From Ptiloglossa arizonensis (Eukaryota; Arthropoda; Insecta; Hymenoptera; Colletidae): DNA of 64,000 nt. The translations under genes and the position numbers were made by a program. This document shows positions 1-11,689 of the stretch, in pieces (the first letter of the stretch is position 1; each line of letters starts with the position of its first letter). The stretch is taken from NCBI RefSeq assembly GCF_051014685.1, contig NC_135061.1, positions 3,433,029 through 3,497,028 on the forward strand, read 5' to 3'. The notes beneath the pieces were generated by a model that was given only the letters and a program-made list of their open reading frames with translations, ran no database searches and was not told where the DNA came from.

Positions 1-2490
1 GTATCGAAAATAGGATATTTCTCGAGATATAGCACCCGCTTATATGAAATCGAATAAGACCGCCTGGTTTGCACATAACCGGGAAAGGTTCGGGTCACTC
101 GTACTGGAGAAATATAAACAGTGGTGAAAGTGGCTTCTTTTGATCCAATCGGGGAAAATTATTTTATATAACCGTGTTTAATATTTTGCACTAGAAAATT
201 GCCTCATCCCAGCACGTGTTCTTACGTTTCACCCCTACTGTTTAAATATTTTCTTATTTGTTTCTCTAGATTTTCAAGTGATTACATTCGTTTTAATTCT
301 ACTTTTATGTTATCACCTGAAACAAAAAGCAGCCAATATACTTTTTTTCGTACAAAACTCCAAATAAAGAAACAATTATACACCAAGTACTATGAATTCA
401 AGTTTCTATTGGTAATTTTTCTTTCGTTTAACAATGTTTTCGGTTTTCCTACCGAATATAATTTTTAGTTTACGAAGAATAAGTTTTCCAGAAATTGTTA
501 AAGATTTCCAAGATTTCTCCACTTCGAATAAGGTTCGAAACTTACGAAATTGATTAATTTACGTTTTTCATTCAATAATGGCCGTTCCACAAGAAAAGTG
601 ATCTTCTTGGAAAAGGAAAAGGAAAAAGAAAAACAAGAAGGAATTCCTTGATCGATGCTCGTTTTTAGAGAAAAAATTACGTACAGGGAAAGAACAGACA
701 GTAGTTTCAACGTACTTAGTTTAAGCAATTTTGCGCTTTCGTTATGGCAATTCGTCACGAGTCGTTTTCCTGTTACTTTTGCTGACGTTGTACTTTGCGA
801 AACGAAACGTGATTAACCGTAGGTATACAGAATTGCATCTTGTCCCGTGTACTCGTTGAAAAAAATACGATGATGCGGCAAATAAGAATAAACGATTGCA
901 ATCAGAGTTGGTAATAATACCGTGGTCGTTATTCGTGAGTGTATCGATTAGCGATGGTTACAACAAAAGCTGGATAAGTCGCAATGCGTCGATTACGTAA
1001 TAGGTATTAACCCTACCATGTGCAACATGAAAAATTTTCATGCAATTTTATGCATGCGAGGGAAAACGGTGCCAGATATACCGGGAAATTTTATTTAAAA
1101 GATCGTTTTGCAATTTTTTCATCATTTTTAACATAAATAACTACCGATTCGTACGAAACATTGACCCTTTTCATAAGAGATATTACACGTAAAAAATGAT
1201 GCAAATAAACATTTATTCGCTAACTTTGTAATTTTTTTCAACGAAAATAACTCATCAATTAATACCATTCGACTAATTGACTAATTGGCTATTAATCGTG
1301 ATTATTTCTAACGAATAGACATTTCATCGTGTTAGTCACTTAATTGATTAGTCCTTTGAAACAAATTATTCGATTAATGTCTAACTTCAGTAAAGATCAC
1401 GATCGTGTAGTAATGGATTATTACGTAATAAATTTCATCGTTGATTAACAAAAGTAATTGCAATAACAATAATAATCGCTACGACGAGCAATAATAAATA
1501 ATATTTATAATTATAAATAATTCATTAATCGCACGATAAAAGATTACTACACCTTTTATTAATTTCTTTATCTTGTTTCGTTATTAATTTATCGATTCGA
1601 TCGTAATCGAAAGTATAATTACATCTCGATTAAATAGTTAATCGTGTCTCGTAATTATTCTTACAGTGAAAATTATCAAAAAAGAATTCAATTCTTCGTT
1701 AACGATTGAAATTCGATATTGTTTGCAAATTTTACCGTTTTCGTCCGAGACTATCACGGACACACGTTGACGAATCGATCGCGCCGAACAAACATAAACC
1801 TTGGCTGTAAAACGTTACTTGAATTCTAAAAAAAAAAGAAAAAAATTGTCGCTCAAAAACAAAAAATACCGTTAAAGATCCGACCCAATAAGTAGCACAA
1901 TTCTATTCAGAATAAACGGTCGAAGAATAAATAAGGGGAACATGAAACGACAACGAGGAATACATTACGCGTAAAAACGTCGCTTGTGTAATGTAAACGG
2001 AAATCAGAATTATTATGTTAACTTGTACCGCAACAATAAAGAATATACTATCACTTCTCGGCGGTGTCTGACCGCAAACGATGGAAATCTACTGCCCTCT
2101 AGACACTCGGCTTGCATTTGTTTTTTTTTTCTCTCTCCACCGGATCGTAAATGCTCCACTTAGACGCATAATTGTCGCTCGGCGACTATTAATAATTAAT
2201 GAGATAACAGGGCGGCGAGGAACGGTGACGCGGTCCGTTTTGAATTCCACGAGACATTATTAGGATATCCATCGTTTTTACATCGAACCTTTTCCAGGGA
2301 GTTATCGAGTGCAACGCCGGTGCAGCAAGGTGCAGAAGGAATACGAGCCGACGTTATGCAAGTGACGAAGTGTGCGTACGCTAACGCGATGCATGTAAAA
2401 AGCATCGAGATCACCGCGAAGCGAGGGTGATGTCATGGTTTAAATTCAAAAAAGGAAACGTTCGCGACAGGAGAAAAAGAACATAACGAG
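1..2490. other. No gene seen; AT-rich, probable CLASP intron
   Basis: No open frame here resembles a known protein and no convincing exon was found on either strand. Most of the stretch is AT-rich. 2040-2490 is somewhat richer in GC and ends in a good donor-like sequence (ACGAG followed by GTGAGT at about 2489-2496), but no exon can be argued from that alone. Because a CLASP first exon lies on the minus strand at 14.7 kb and its next exon is absent, this segment is inferred to be intronic. Confidence 0.5.
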
Positions 2491-2496
2491 GTGAGT

Positions 2497-2542
<46 letters not shown>
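2491..2542. repeat. (GA)n microsatellite
   Basis: A short GTGA run passes into about 21 uninterrupted GA dinucleotides. Confidence 0.95.
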
Positions 2543-2544
<2 letters not shown>

Positions 2545-2784
2545 ACGGCAGTTTACGTTGTGTTCAGTGTCCTTGACATCGATCTGATGCACCGGTGGCT
2601 TGCAAAAATGGTGCAGCTAAGATCTTCCATAACGAGACGCAATTGTGATCCAATTGCACCGTGACGGTCGATAGAAACGGATCTAGTCACATGATAACCT
2701 CTTCGAAGCCAATGTGTTACAGCTCTCGTACGTTCGGTGTAGGACAACTTTTGCAGAGTTTCTAGATAGCTGAGATCTACTCGA

Positions 2785-3420
2785 ACTTTGTATTTATTAG
2801 GGTTAAATTAGGGTGGTTATTTAATAAGTTTGTCGTTCGATAAAATTAGGAAGTACACAAATTTTATATTTATTGGGATTAAATTAGGTGGTGATTTAAT
2901 AAGTTTGTCGTTCGATAAAATTAAGAAGTACACAAATTTTATATTTATTGGGATTAAATTAGGTGGTGAGTTAATAGGTTTGTCGTTTGATTAAACTTAT
3001 TGAACAGTACTGTACAATGTAGTACTGTTCAATAAATTTTATCGAACGACAAAACTAAGAGCTACGCAAACTTCGTATTTATTAGGATTAAATTAGGTGG
3101 TGACTTAATAGGTTTGTCGTTTGATGAAACATATTGAACAGTACTGTACAATGTAGTATTGTTCAATGTAGTACTGTTCAATAAATTTTATCGAACGACA
3201 AAACTAATAGATACAAAACCTTCATATTTATTAGGATTAAATTAGGTGGTGACTTAATAGGTTTGTCGTTCGATAAAACTTATCGAAGAGTACTACATTG
3301 AACAGTACTGTTCAAGAAGTTTTATCGAACGACAAAACTAAGAAGTACGGAAATTTCATATTAATTAGGATTAAATTAGGTGGTGACTCAATAGGTTTGT
3401 CGTTTGATAAAACTTATTAA
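2785..3420. repeat. Tandem units carrying mariner-B-like inverted ends
   Basis: Five to six irregular units of about 75-155 bp begin with TATTTATTAGGATTAAATTA. Most contain TTTTATCGAACGACAAAACT and its inverted form (GTTTTGTCGTTCGATAAA-like). These inverted segments resemble the ends of the mariner B MITEs at 57.5 and 61.8 kb. Several units also contain a palindrome around AGTACT, for example TTGAACAGTACTGTTCAA near 3299. The array runs directly into the 30-bp minisatellite and probably seeded it. Confidence 0.8.
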
Positions 3421-4196
3421 ACAGTACTGTTCAATGTAGTACTGTTCAATGTAGTATTCTTAAATGTAGTACTGTTCAATGTAGTACTCTTAAATGTAGT
3501 GCTGTTCAATGTAGTACTCTTAAATGTAGTACTGTTCAATGTAGTACTCTTAAATGTAGTACTGTTCAATGTAGTACTCTTAAATGTAGTACTGTTCAAT
3601 GTAGTACTCTTAAATGTAGTACTGTTCAATGTAGTACTCTTAAATGTAATACTGTTCAATGTAGTATTCTTAAATGTAGTACTGTTCAATGTAGTATTCT
3701 TAAATGTAGTACTGTTCAATTTAGTACTGTTCAATGGAGTATTCTTAAATGTAGTACTGTTCAATGTAGTACTGTTCAATTTAGTACTGTTCAATGTAGT
3801 ATTCTTAAATGTAGTACTGTTCAATTTAGTATTGTTCAATGTAGTATTCTTAAATGTAGTACTGTTCAATTTAGTACTGTTCAATGTAGTACTGTTCAAT
3901 TTAGTACTGTTCAATGTAGTATTCTTAAATGTAGTACTGTTCAATTTAGTATTGTTCAATGTAGTATTCTTAAATGCAGTACTGTTCAATTTAGTACTGT
4001 TCAATGTAGTATTCATAAATGTAGTACTGTTCAATTTAGTACTGTTCAATGTAGTATTCTTAAATCTAGTACTGTTCAATGTAGTACTCTTAAATGTAGT
4101 ACTGTTCAATGTAGTACTCTTAAATGTATAATAGTACGGTTCAATGTAGTACTCTTAAATGTAGTACTCTTAAATGTAGTACTGTCCAATAAATTT
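3421..4196. repeat. 15/30-bp minisatellite
   Basis: About 50 tandem 15-mers, often organised as 30-bp dimers: GTAGTACTGTTCAAT followed by GTAGTACTCTTAAAT, with variants GTAGTATTCTTAAAT and TTAGTACTGTTCAAT. Because 30 is a multiple of three and no unit frame contains a stop, frames of 210 and 230 codons stay open on the two strands. They encode monotonous (NVVLF/L) and (NSTTFK/L) repeats and are not protein genes. Confidence 0.93.
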
Positions 4197-5347
4197 TATC
4201 GAACGACAAAACTTATTGCGCAACCTGATACTATACTATTCAATAAGTTTTATCGAACGACAAAACTTGTAGTATGCTGCGCCACACACGTCACTCAAAC
4301 CGTAGCCAACTTGGATCAAGTTGGAACACTACGCTGCTCGTAATCTACACATTGTTCCAGAACCGCAGGGCAGTTTCAGTCATTAGAGACACTAAGAAAC
4401 GATCGAGGAGTCAACGTTTATTAGGTTTAAATTAGCTGCTGACCCAACGTAGACGCGATTGAAACTCTCGTGAACTTAAATTCTATCGAGTATGAAATTC
4501 ATGCCGGTTCGATGCACACTTTGATCCGGAAGGACCATTGTAGAGAAGTCGTCGAGATGTTAGCGTCTATTAGGTTTAAACTAGGTGCTGACCTAACGCA
4601 GATGTAACCATAGACTCCCGCGGACTTGGATGTTATCAGAATTGATGCCTGCTTAACCCAGACCTAACTTATACTCGAGTAATTTACATTTTATCAGATT
4701 TGGACCTCGTTTCGAGCCAGCTCGACTCTTAACCGAAGTCCAATTAATTAGCTATAGAATTTTATTCGAAAGTAAAATATCAAATATAATTAGAGCCCAA
4801 CAATTTATATACTCGAAGGTATACCTTTTATTTAAAACTCGTTGCTGCTCGAAGTCACGTTCAATCGTAAGTGTCGCAAATTAATTGCAGAATTAAGGCA
4901 ATATATCTACCGAGGTCCAACTTGAAATCTAACCCAAATCACCGCAACTTGCAATCAAATCAAACTTGAATTTGGTGATATTCTAAGCCAGGCCTGAATC
5001 AGAGACTCGTGAATTATGCGTGGAATGTAATTTAAAAATAACATATCCAAGCCCGATCGGTGACTAACTTGGAGCCCAGCAATTTACATTTAACCAGATT
5101 TGAACTCGGTGGTGCTTTAACCGAGCTCTGAATCGAAGTTTCGGGAATTACACGTGGAATTTCATTTAAAAGTAAAACGTCCGGATCTGACTGGACGCCA
5201 GAAACTCGATGTCGATACACATTGGCAAGAGCGGGCTAGACTCAACCGCAGCGTAAGAAACTTTCGTCCAGATCGATAGGGCTATCGTGGTGGAAATAGG
5301 GTGGCTCATCACGTAGCAGATGGTAGGCTCTTTGCCAAAAACGCGAC
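4197..5347. repeat. Degenerate dispersed repeats, no gene
   Basis: Diverged relatives of the upstream array: TTTATTAGGTTTAAATTAG-like segments followed by GGTGCTGACCTAA-like segments recur near 4420 and 4570. Looser copies of an ATTTACATTT...CAGATTTG...ACTCG motif run to about 5170. No protein-coding signal was recognised. Confidence 0.5.
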
Positions 5348-7276
5348 AATGACGAGTTTGCCGAAAATTAAGACCGAACTGCAATCTGCAAACGTTAGCC
5401 ATGCATCTTTTCTCAAGAGGCAGCGTTCTAAGATGAATATTCTTTGAACAATGGATCCCCTATTGTTTCGAGATAGGCAATTGGAATACAGAATGGTTCA
5501 GTAACAATTGGCCTTTCAATTATTTCCAACACTGTACGAGCTAGGAACATTTTTTAGAGGAAACTTGTACCCTTATGTAACGATTATGAAATAAAGATTT
5601 GAATTGGGTCTAAGAGCCCAATGACAAAGTTTAAAAAAGATCTTTTATCATTTTTCTATTAGAAGTCAATGACGAGTTTGCCGAAAATTAAGACCAACTG
5701 CAATCTGCAAACGTTAGCCATGCATCTTTTCTCAAGAGGCAGCGTTCTAAGATGAAGATTCTTTGAACAATGGATCCCCTATTGTTTCGAGATAGGCAAT
5801 TGGAATACAGAATGGTCCAGTAACAATTGGCCTTTCGATTATTACCAACACTGTACGAGCTAGGAACATTTTTTAGAGGAAACTTGTACCCTGATGTAAC
5901 GATTATGAAATAAAGATTTGAATTGGGTCTAAGAGTTCAATGACAAAGTTTAGAAAAGATCTGTTATCCTTTTTCTATTAGAAGTCAATGACGAGTTTGC
6001 CGAAAATTAAGACCAACTGCAATCTGCAAACGTTAGCCATGCATCTTTTCTCAAGAGGCAGCGTCCTAAGATGAAGATTCTTTGAACAATGGATCCCCTA
6101 TTGTTTCGAGATAGGCAATTGGAATACAGAATGGTCCAGTAACAATTGGCCTTTCAATTATTTCCAACACTGTACGAGCTAGGAACATTTTTTAGAGGAA
6201 ACTTGTACCCTTATGTAACGATTATGAAATAAAGATTTGAATTGGGTCTAAGAGCCCAATGACAAAGTTTAAAAAAGATCTTTTATCATTTTTCTATTAG
6301 AAGTCAATGACGAGTTTGCCGAAAATTAAGACCAACTGCAATCTGCAAACGTTAGCCATGCATCTTTTCTCAAGAGGCAGCGTTCTAAGATGAAGATTCT
6401 TTGAATAATGGATCCCCTATTGTTTCGAGATAGCCAATTGGAATACAGAATGGTCCAGTAACAATTGGCCTTTCAATTATTCCCAACACTTTACCAGCTA
6501 GGAACATTTTTTAGAGGAAACTTGTACCCTTATGTAACGATTATGAAATAAAGATTTGAATTGGGTCTAAGAGTTCAATGACAAAGTTTAGAAAAGATCT
6601 TTTATCCTTTTTCTATTAGAAGTCAATGACGAGTTTGCCGAAAATTAAGACCAACTGCAATCTGCAAACGTTAGCCATGCATCTTTTCTCAAGAGGCAGC
6701 GTTCTAAGATGAAGATTCTTTGAACAATGGATCCCCTATTGTTTCGAGATAGCCAATTGGAATACAGAATGGTCCAGTAACAATTGGCCTTTCAATTATT
6801 CCCAACACTTTACCAGCTAGGAACATTTTTTAGAGGAAACTTGTACCCTTATGTAACGATTATGAAATAAAGATTTGAATTGGGTCTAAGAGTTCAATGA
6901 CAAAGTTTAGAAAAGATCTTTTATCCTTTTTCTATTAGAAGTCAATGACGAGTTTGCCGAAAATTAAGACCAACTGCAATCTGCAAACGTTAGCCATGCA
7001 TCTTTTCTCAAGAGGCAGCGTTCTAAGATGAATATTCTTTGAACAATGGATCCCCTATTGTTTCGAGATAGGCAATTGGAATACAGAATGGTCCAGTAAC
7101 AATTGGCCTTTCGATTATTCCCAACACTGTACGAGCTGGGGACATTTTTTAGAGGAAACTTGTATCCTAAATGTGTACCGTTATGTAACGATTATGAAAT
7201 AAAGATTTGAATTGGGTCTGGGAGCCCAATGACAAAGATTAGAAAAGATCTTTTATCCTTTTTCTATTAGAAGTCA
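5348..7276. repeat. 319-bp tandem array, six copies
   Basis: Units start at about 5348, 5668, 5987, 6306, 6625 and 6944 (spacing 319-320), each beginning AATGACGAGTTTGCCGAAAA. Copies differ by only a few substitutions, and the last has a small insertion near 7164. Each unit carries an AATAAA hexamer in TGAAATAAAGATTTG. No unit-spanning open frame is seen. The near identity implies recent amplification or homogenisation. Confidence 0.95.
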
Positions 7277-8309
7277 CTTAATTCATTTTGAATTGTCTCG
7301 TGTACGTAAGTCTTTGTGGTTGTTTGAAAATTGTGTTTTATTTTTACTTATAGAAGTAAAAGTACCATTGGTGCGTTGTTTTATGAAAACGGAGAAGTTC
7401 GAAGGGTGAAGAAAATATAAAAATTTGTGTACTTTGGTACTCGATGCTGATTACCGAAAGTGGTTTCTGAAATGTGTGTGCAATGTAAAACACGATACCA
7501 TAGATTTGGCATGCCATGAATTCGTTTCTCTTTTCACGAATAAAACGCAGTCTCTCGCGTGATGTGGATGTTTTCGAGCTAATAGTGAATCCACAGCAAC
7601 AAGTGGTACTAAACAATGATAAGCGAATAGCATATCCTCTCGCTGTGAACTCTTCGAATGCAAATCCGTCAAATTACCAGACTCGAATGCGGGGAAAACT
7701 AACGAGAATTTACCGAAGAGTTTGCGAAATTCTCAACTATTGAGCAATCAACTTCAACTTTCGGTTTCCATAAAACTTTTAGAAGGTCTTTCCCGTAAAA
7801 ATCCACTGTCGCTAAGTTTTTGAGAGAAAGTTTCAATGATTTATGCGACTTTTGACGCTGAATGTAACGGTATAAAAATAAATGTGAAAAATATTTTTCC
7901 AGACATTTTTTAAACAAATATTGAAGGAAAACGATTGGATACGTAAAATCCGTATATGTATTTATTCGATATTCCTGTAAGAGTAAGTAAACAAAGTTTA
8001 ATCCCGGAGCTCTATTTCTGTCGAAGTTATAATAAAAACAACAACGGACAAGCGGATTTTTATTTTCTCGCTGAGCCACGTTTAATAGAAAGTATTCGGG
8101 TTGGGTGACAAGGAATAATTTTAAGGTGAAAATGTATGATGCAACTTGACACAACTTCCTCGAAATAAACTGCTCTCGTGTCTAAGGTCCAACGTTGGTC
8201 TTTGTGTAATTCTTCAAACTCGAGAAACCAATATATGTTAAGGTAGCCCGATACACGTTTTCAGAGACATATTCTTTTCGAATAAATTTAAAATTGTGTT
8301 ACATTGAAA
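7277..8309. other. No gene seen
   Basis: AT-rich unique sequence. Open frames of 70-150 codons exist on both strands (the longest is minus 7699-8154), but none resembles a known protein and no exon structure was found. Confidence 0.5.
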
Positions 8310-8311
8310 TA

Positions 8312-8550
8312 TTGGGTTGTTTGGAAAGTCATTTCGTTTTTTCTTTTGGTGAAAATGAAATACGAGTTTTCTAGAGCGTATAAACATTTTATTAAATTAT
8401 ATATATTATATATATATTATATTATTATATTATTATATCATTGTATTATTATATTATTATATATATTATATATATTATATATTCTCCATTTTGGAGAATA
8501 TATAAATTTAGTTCCGAACAATTTATATAATTTAGTTCCGAACAACCTAA
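8312..8550 (+). mobile_element. Mariner-type MITE, family A, AT-expanded
   Basis: The left end TTGGGTTGTTTGGAAAGTCA follows a TA, and the right end ...CGAACAACCTAA is followed by TA. The conserved interior (GTGAAAATGAAA, then TAAACATTTTATTAAATTAT, then TTCTCCATTTTGG) is interrupted by about 80 bp of (TAT/ATA)n microsatellite, so this copy is about 240 bp instead of about 130 bp. Non-autonomous; no transposase coding. Confidence 0.85.
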
Positions 8551-8554
8551 TATA

Positions 8555-8684
8555 TTGAGAAAATATGAAAAAAATAGAAACCAGGCTGTTCGATAAGTTT
8601 TGTCGTTTCCATTGTAAAAAAAAAGAATACTACGACACTCGAACTTTGAATTACAATAAATATACGAACGAGTCGACAAATCTA
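8555..8684 (+). mobile_element. Mariner-type family B fragment
   Basis: GCTGTTCGATAAGTTTTGTC, then an A-run, then TATACGAACGAGTCGACAAA match the left half of the family B elements at 57.5 and 61.8 kb. The right half is missing: the match stops exactly at the TA into which a family A MITE (8685-8818) is inserted. A homologous fragment with the same junction lies at 28469-28595. Confidence 0.8.
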
Positions 8685-8818
8685 TTGGATTGTTCGGAAA
8701 GTCATTTTGTTTTATTTTTTGGTGAAAATGAAACACGATTGTTTTAGAGCGTATAAACATTTCATTAAATTATATATTCTCCATTTTGAAAAACGAAATG
8801 ACTTTCCGACCAACCCAA
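8685..8818 (+). mobile_element. Mariner-type MITE, family A
   Basis: TA-flanked 134-bp element. The left end is TTGGATTGTTCGGAAAGTCA and the right end is its inverse (GACTTTCCGACCAACCCAA) before TA. It is inserted in the family B fragment to its left. Confidence 0.9.
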
Positions 8819-8924
8819 TACATTATTTTACTTTTGTCTTTTCTCGAAATTGTGTACGTGGAAAATGTTAATTTATTTCATTTGGCTCACGAGAGAGAAA
8901 AAACTGTGCAACGTAGAGTTAAAC

Positions 8925-9190
8925 TCGATGAGAAATAAATCGAAATATGGTGTTAAAGGACCAGTGTTAAGTCTATAAGAAATAAATCAAAATATAACGT
9001 TAAAGGAACAGTGTTAAGTCGATGAGAAATAAATCAAAATATGGTGTTAAAGGAACAGTATTAAATCGATGAGAAATAAATAAAAATATGGTGTTAAACG
9101 AACAGTATTAAATCAATAAGAAATAAATAAAAATATGGTGTTAAAGAAACGGTTATATGAGAAATAAATCGAAATATCGCGTTAAAAAAA
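8925..9190. repeat. About 48-bp tandem repeat, five to six copies
   Basis: Units contain GATGAGAAATAAATCAAAAT, then ATGGTGTTAAAGGAACAGT. The last copies are shortened. Confidence 0.88.
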
Positions 9191-10046
9191 ACACCCACGA
9201 GAGACAAGCGGGAAGTAAATACAACCGAAATAGGATGGTAAATAAATTCGATCCGCGGTTCAATAGAGACCAGGTTTCCATCGACGCTTTCTTAGAGCCT
9301 TCACGGTGAAAGCCGAAGCTCGTTGCGCGAAAGAGGAGGTAGTTAAGGAAGTGGCCTCGAAGCGACCAAAATATTTAGCGTCGAGCGTAGTTTAATATCT
9401 TAGCGCCTTGAATGGATCGAACTAGTCGGGGCAAGAAGTTCGAGGAAGCTCGAGACACATCAGGAACTGTGCCACTTTTCTTCCACTTTTTCATCACGAT
9501 CGCGAGAACTTTGCAGAACGTGGCAGCATCGCGTGCAACAATAAAAAGGCAACGCTAAATATAGGAGTGAACGGGCGTACGTGTACGTATAAACACGTCT
9601 GTTTGGTGTGCGTGGCCCGTAGCGTGGACACGGAGAAAAGTGTTCGGCGTGTGGATTACAAGGGGACTCTCCTCGTCGAGGGCTCATGCATTATGGAAGA
9701 AACTGAATTTCCAACGACAATGTACGTCTTGGTCATCCGCTCGTCGCTTATCGTACCGTGGATTCTCCGCGTTCACCGTGCACCGCGACGAAGATGACGT
9801 AAGCTTATTGACTGACGAAATTTCGTCGGTGTCAATTTTTCGATGTTCACGTACTTTGACGTCATCGTGCGTCGATTTCCATTACGAGAATTGGAACGAA
9901 CTAACCGACGCTTAGAGGTCGACATGGCCCTGTACTCTTTTAGACGAACCATTGTAAAGTGTCCTTTTTCCTCGCGGTTCTTCCAGAAGGAAACGATCGA
10001 AAGAAAAACGCACGAAATGTAAATTAAAATTAAAATTAAAATTAAA
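9191..10046. other. GC-richer unique sequence, no gene recognised
   Basis: CpG-rich relative to its flanks, with overlapping 75-93-codon frames on both strands that do not resemble known proteins. It could be an enhancer or an unrecognised non-coding exon; nothing decisive is visible. A short (TAAAAT)n run lies at 10022-10049. Confidence 0.4.
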
Positions 10047-10050
10047 ATTG

Positions 10051-10342
10051 ACATTCTTTTAAGCTGTTTCTTCTGCTTTGTGTTAAAACTTGATAAGGTA
10101 GGCGAATATTCGTTTGGTTATTGAATCTTTAATATTTCAAATACTGACCCTCTTGAAAATATACAAGTGATAGAACAAAACTTATAAAAGTTAAAAACAT
10201 TCTTTTAAGAAGTTTCTTCTGCTTTGTGTTAAAACTTGATAAGGTAGGCGAATATTCGTTTGGTTATTGAATCTTTAATATTTCAAATACTGACCCTCTT
10301 GAAAATATACAAGTGATAGAACAAAACTTATAAAAGTTAAAA
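10051..10342. repeat. 146-bp tandem duplication
   Basis: Two nearly identical copies start ACATTCTTTTAAG at 10051 and 10197 and end TATAAAAGTTAAAA. Only a few bases differ, so the duplication is recent. Confidence 0.93.
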
Positions 10343-10625
10343 AGTAACAGGATTACTACTATACCGAGTGTAACTTTCGAGAATATTATAGTTGAAGTAT
10401 TTTTTCTAAATCTATACGCATTTGTTTTAGTTCTCTTTCTTTTTTAATTGTGTATTACTCTTGAAGATATACAAGTAATAGAACAAAACTTATAAAAGTT
10501 AAAAAGTAACAGGATTACTACTATACCTAGTGTAACTTTCGAGAATATTATAGTCGAAGTATTTTTTTTTAAATCTATACGCATTTGTTTTAGTTATCTT
10601 TCTTTTTTACTTGTGTATTACTATA
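10343..10625. repeat. 161-bp tandem duplication
   Basis: Two copies begin AGTAACAGGATTACTACTAT at 10343 and 10504. The segment ACAAGTRATAGAACAAAACT shared with the adjacent 146-bp duplication shows that the two duplications grew from overlapping sequence. Confidence 0.9.
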
Positions 10626-11044
10626 CATTTTCCAATTAGTGAAAACGTGTTAAATGTTACCGTGTTGGATACGTTTAAATGAAAATTAATCATTTTATGG
10701 AGTTAAACTTGTTCTACGTGTACTTCTGAGTTCTTTGTCCTATGGGTTAAATAAAACGTTTGAAAATTTATGGACAATGTGTATTGTAAAATTTTTAAAT
10801 AATATTCGACGAGACACAAGTGATATTTCTAGCTACAGTATTATTGTATTAAATACTAAATGAAAAATAACGAGAAAGAGTCCTGTTATCCTTATCATTT
10901 TGGCAACTATTTCCGGCTGGAGACTTATCGCTGGAGACTTTGTTTATTATTTTTCTTGTCACTATTTTTACACGCGAAAAATGTTATTGCAGTTTCGCCA
11001 AACAAATTTCAGACGTTCCTTGTGTCAGTGTTTCTCAAACACTG

Positions 11045-11189
11045 TGTGTTTGTGTTCGAGAAGTCATTTTATTTTCCAAAATGGAGAATATATAATTTAA
11101 TAAAATGTTTATACACTCTAAAAATATCGTGTTTCATTTTCACAAAAAAAAAAAAAAGAAAAAACGAAATGACTTTCTGAACAACTTAA
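11045..11189 (-). mobile_element. Mariner-type MITE, family A
   Basis: The family A interior in reverse orientation (CCAAAATGGAGAATATATAA, then an A-run, then ACGAAATGACTTTCTGAACA), ending AACTTAA before TA. The left terminus is eroded to TGTTCGAGAAGTCATTTT. A 19-bp palindrome (CAGTGTTTCTCAAACACTG at 11025-11043) lies directly outside it. Confidence 0.8.
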
Positions 11190-11547
11190 TATATTGAAAG
11201 AGTTTATCCAAACAATGTATTTTTGTTTTAAAAATTGTAATTCAATTTAAACGACTTAAAGTAAAGTAGATACTACGGAGAACATTATTTTTATTCTACC
11301 GTATAATATGTTCCTGTTATTTTCTAAGAGTTCGCGGACACTTTTATAAGGTAACCCCGGTTATATGAAAAATAATCCGATTGAGATCGTCTTTGGACTT
11401 ATTTCCACCAAGACAACCTGATCCGTTAGTAATATTTTCACAGATTTACCAAAAAAATATCAAACTTCTAATTTTTATTAATAGATATTAATATACGTAT
11501 GCAGTTGCTGTTGTTTCATCCCATGCACCTTCATGTTTGTGAAATAA

Positions 11548-11681
11548 TTGGGTTGTTTGGAAAGTAATTTCTTTTTTTTTTTTTTTGTGAAAATGAAACG
11601 ATTTTCTTAGAATGTATAAACATTTTATTAAATTATCTATTCTCCATTTTGGAAAACGAAATTACTTCACGAACAACCCAA
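11548..11681 (+). mobile_element. Mariner-type MITE, family A
   Basis: Left end TTGGGTTGTTTGGAAAGTAA and right end TTACTTCACGAACAACCCAA, followed by TA. The interior is the family A consensus with an expanded T-run. Confidence 0.88.
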
Positions 11682-11689
11682 TAGAAACA

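Noticed and set aside
3417..4131. Long open frames of 230 (minus) and 210 (plus) codons
   Set aside because: Both are the translation of a 15/30-bp minisatellite with no stop codon in its unit. Monotonous repeats, no conserved domain.
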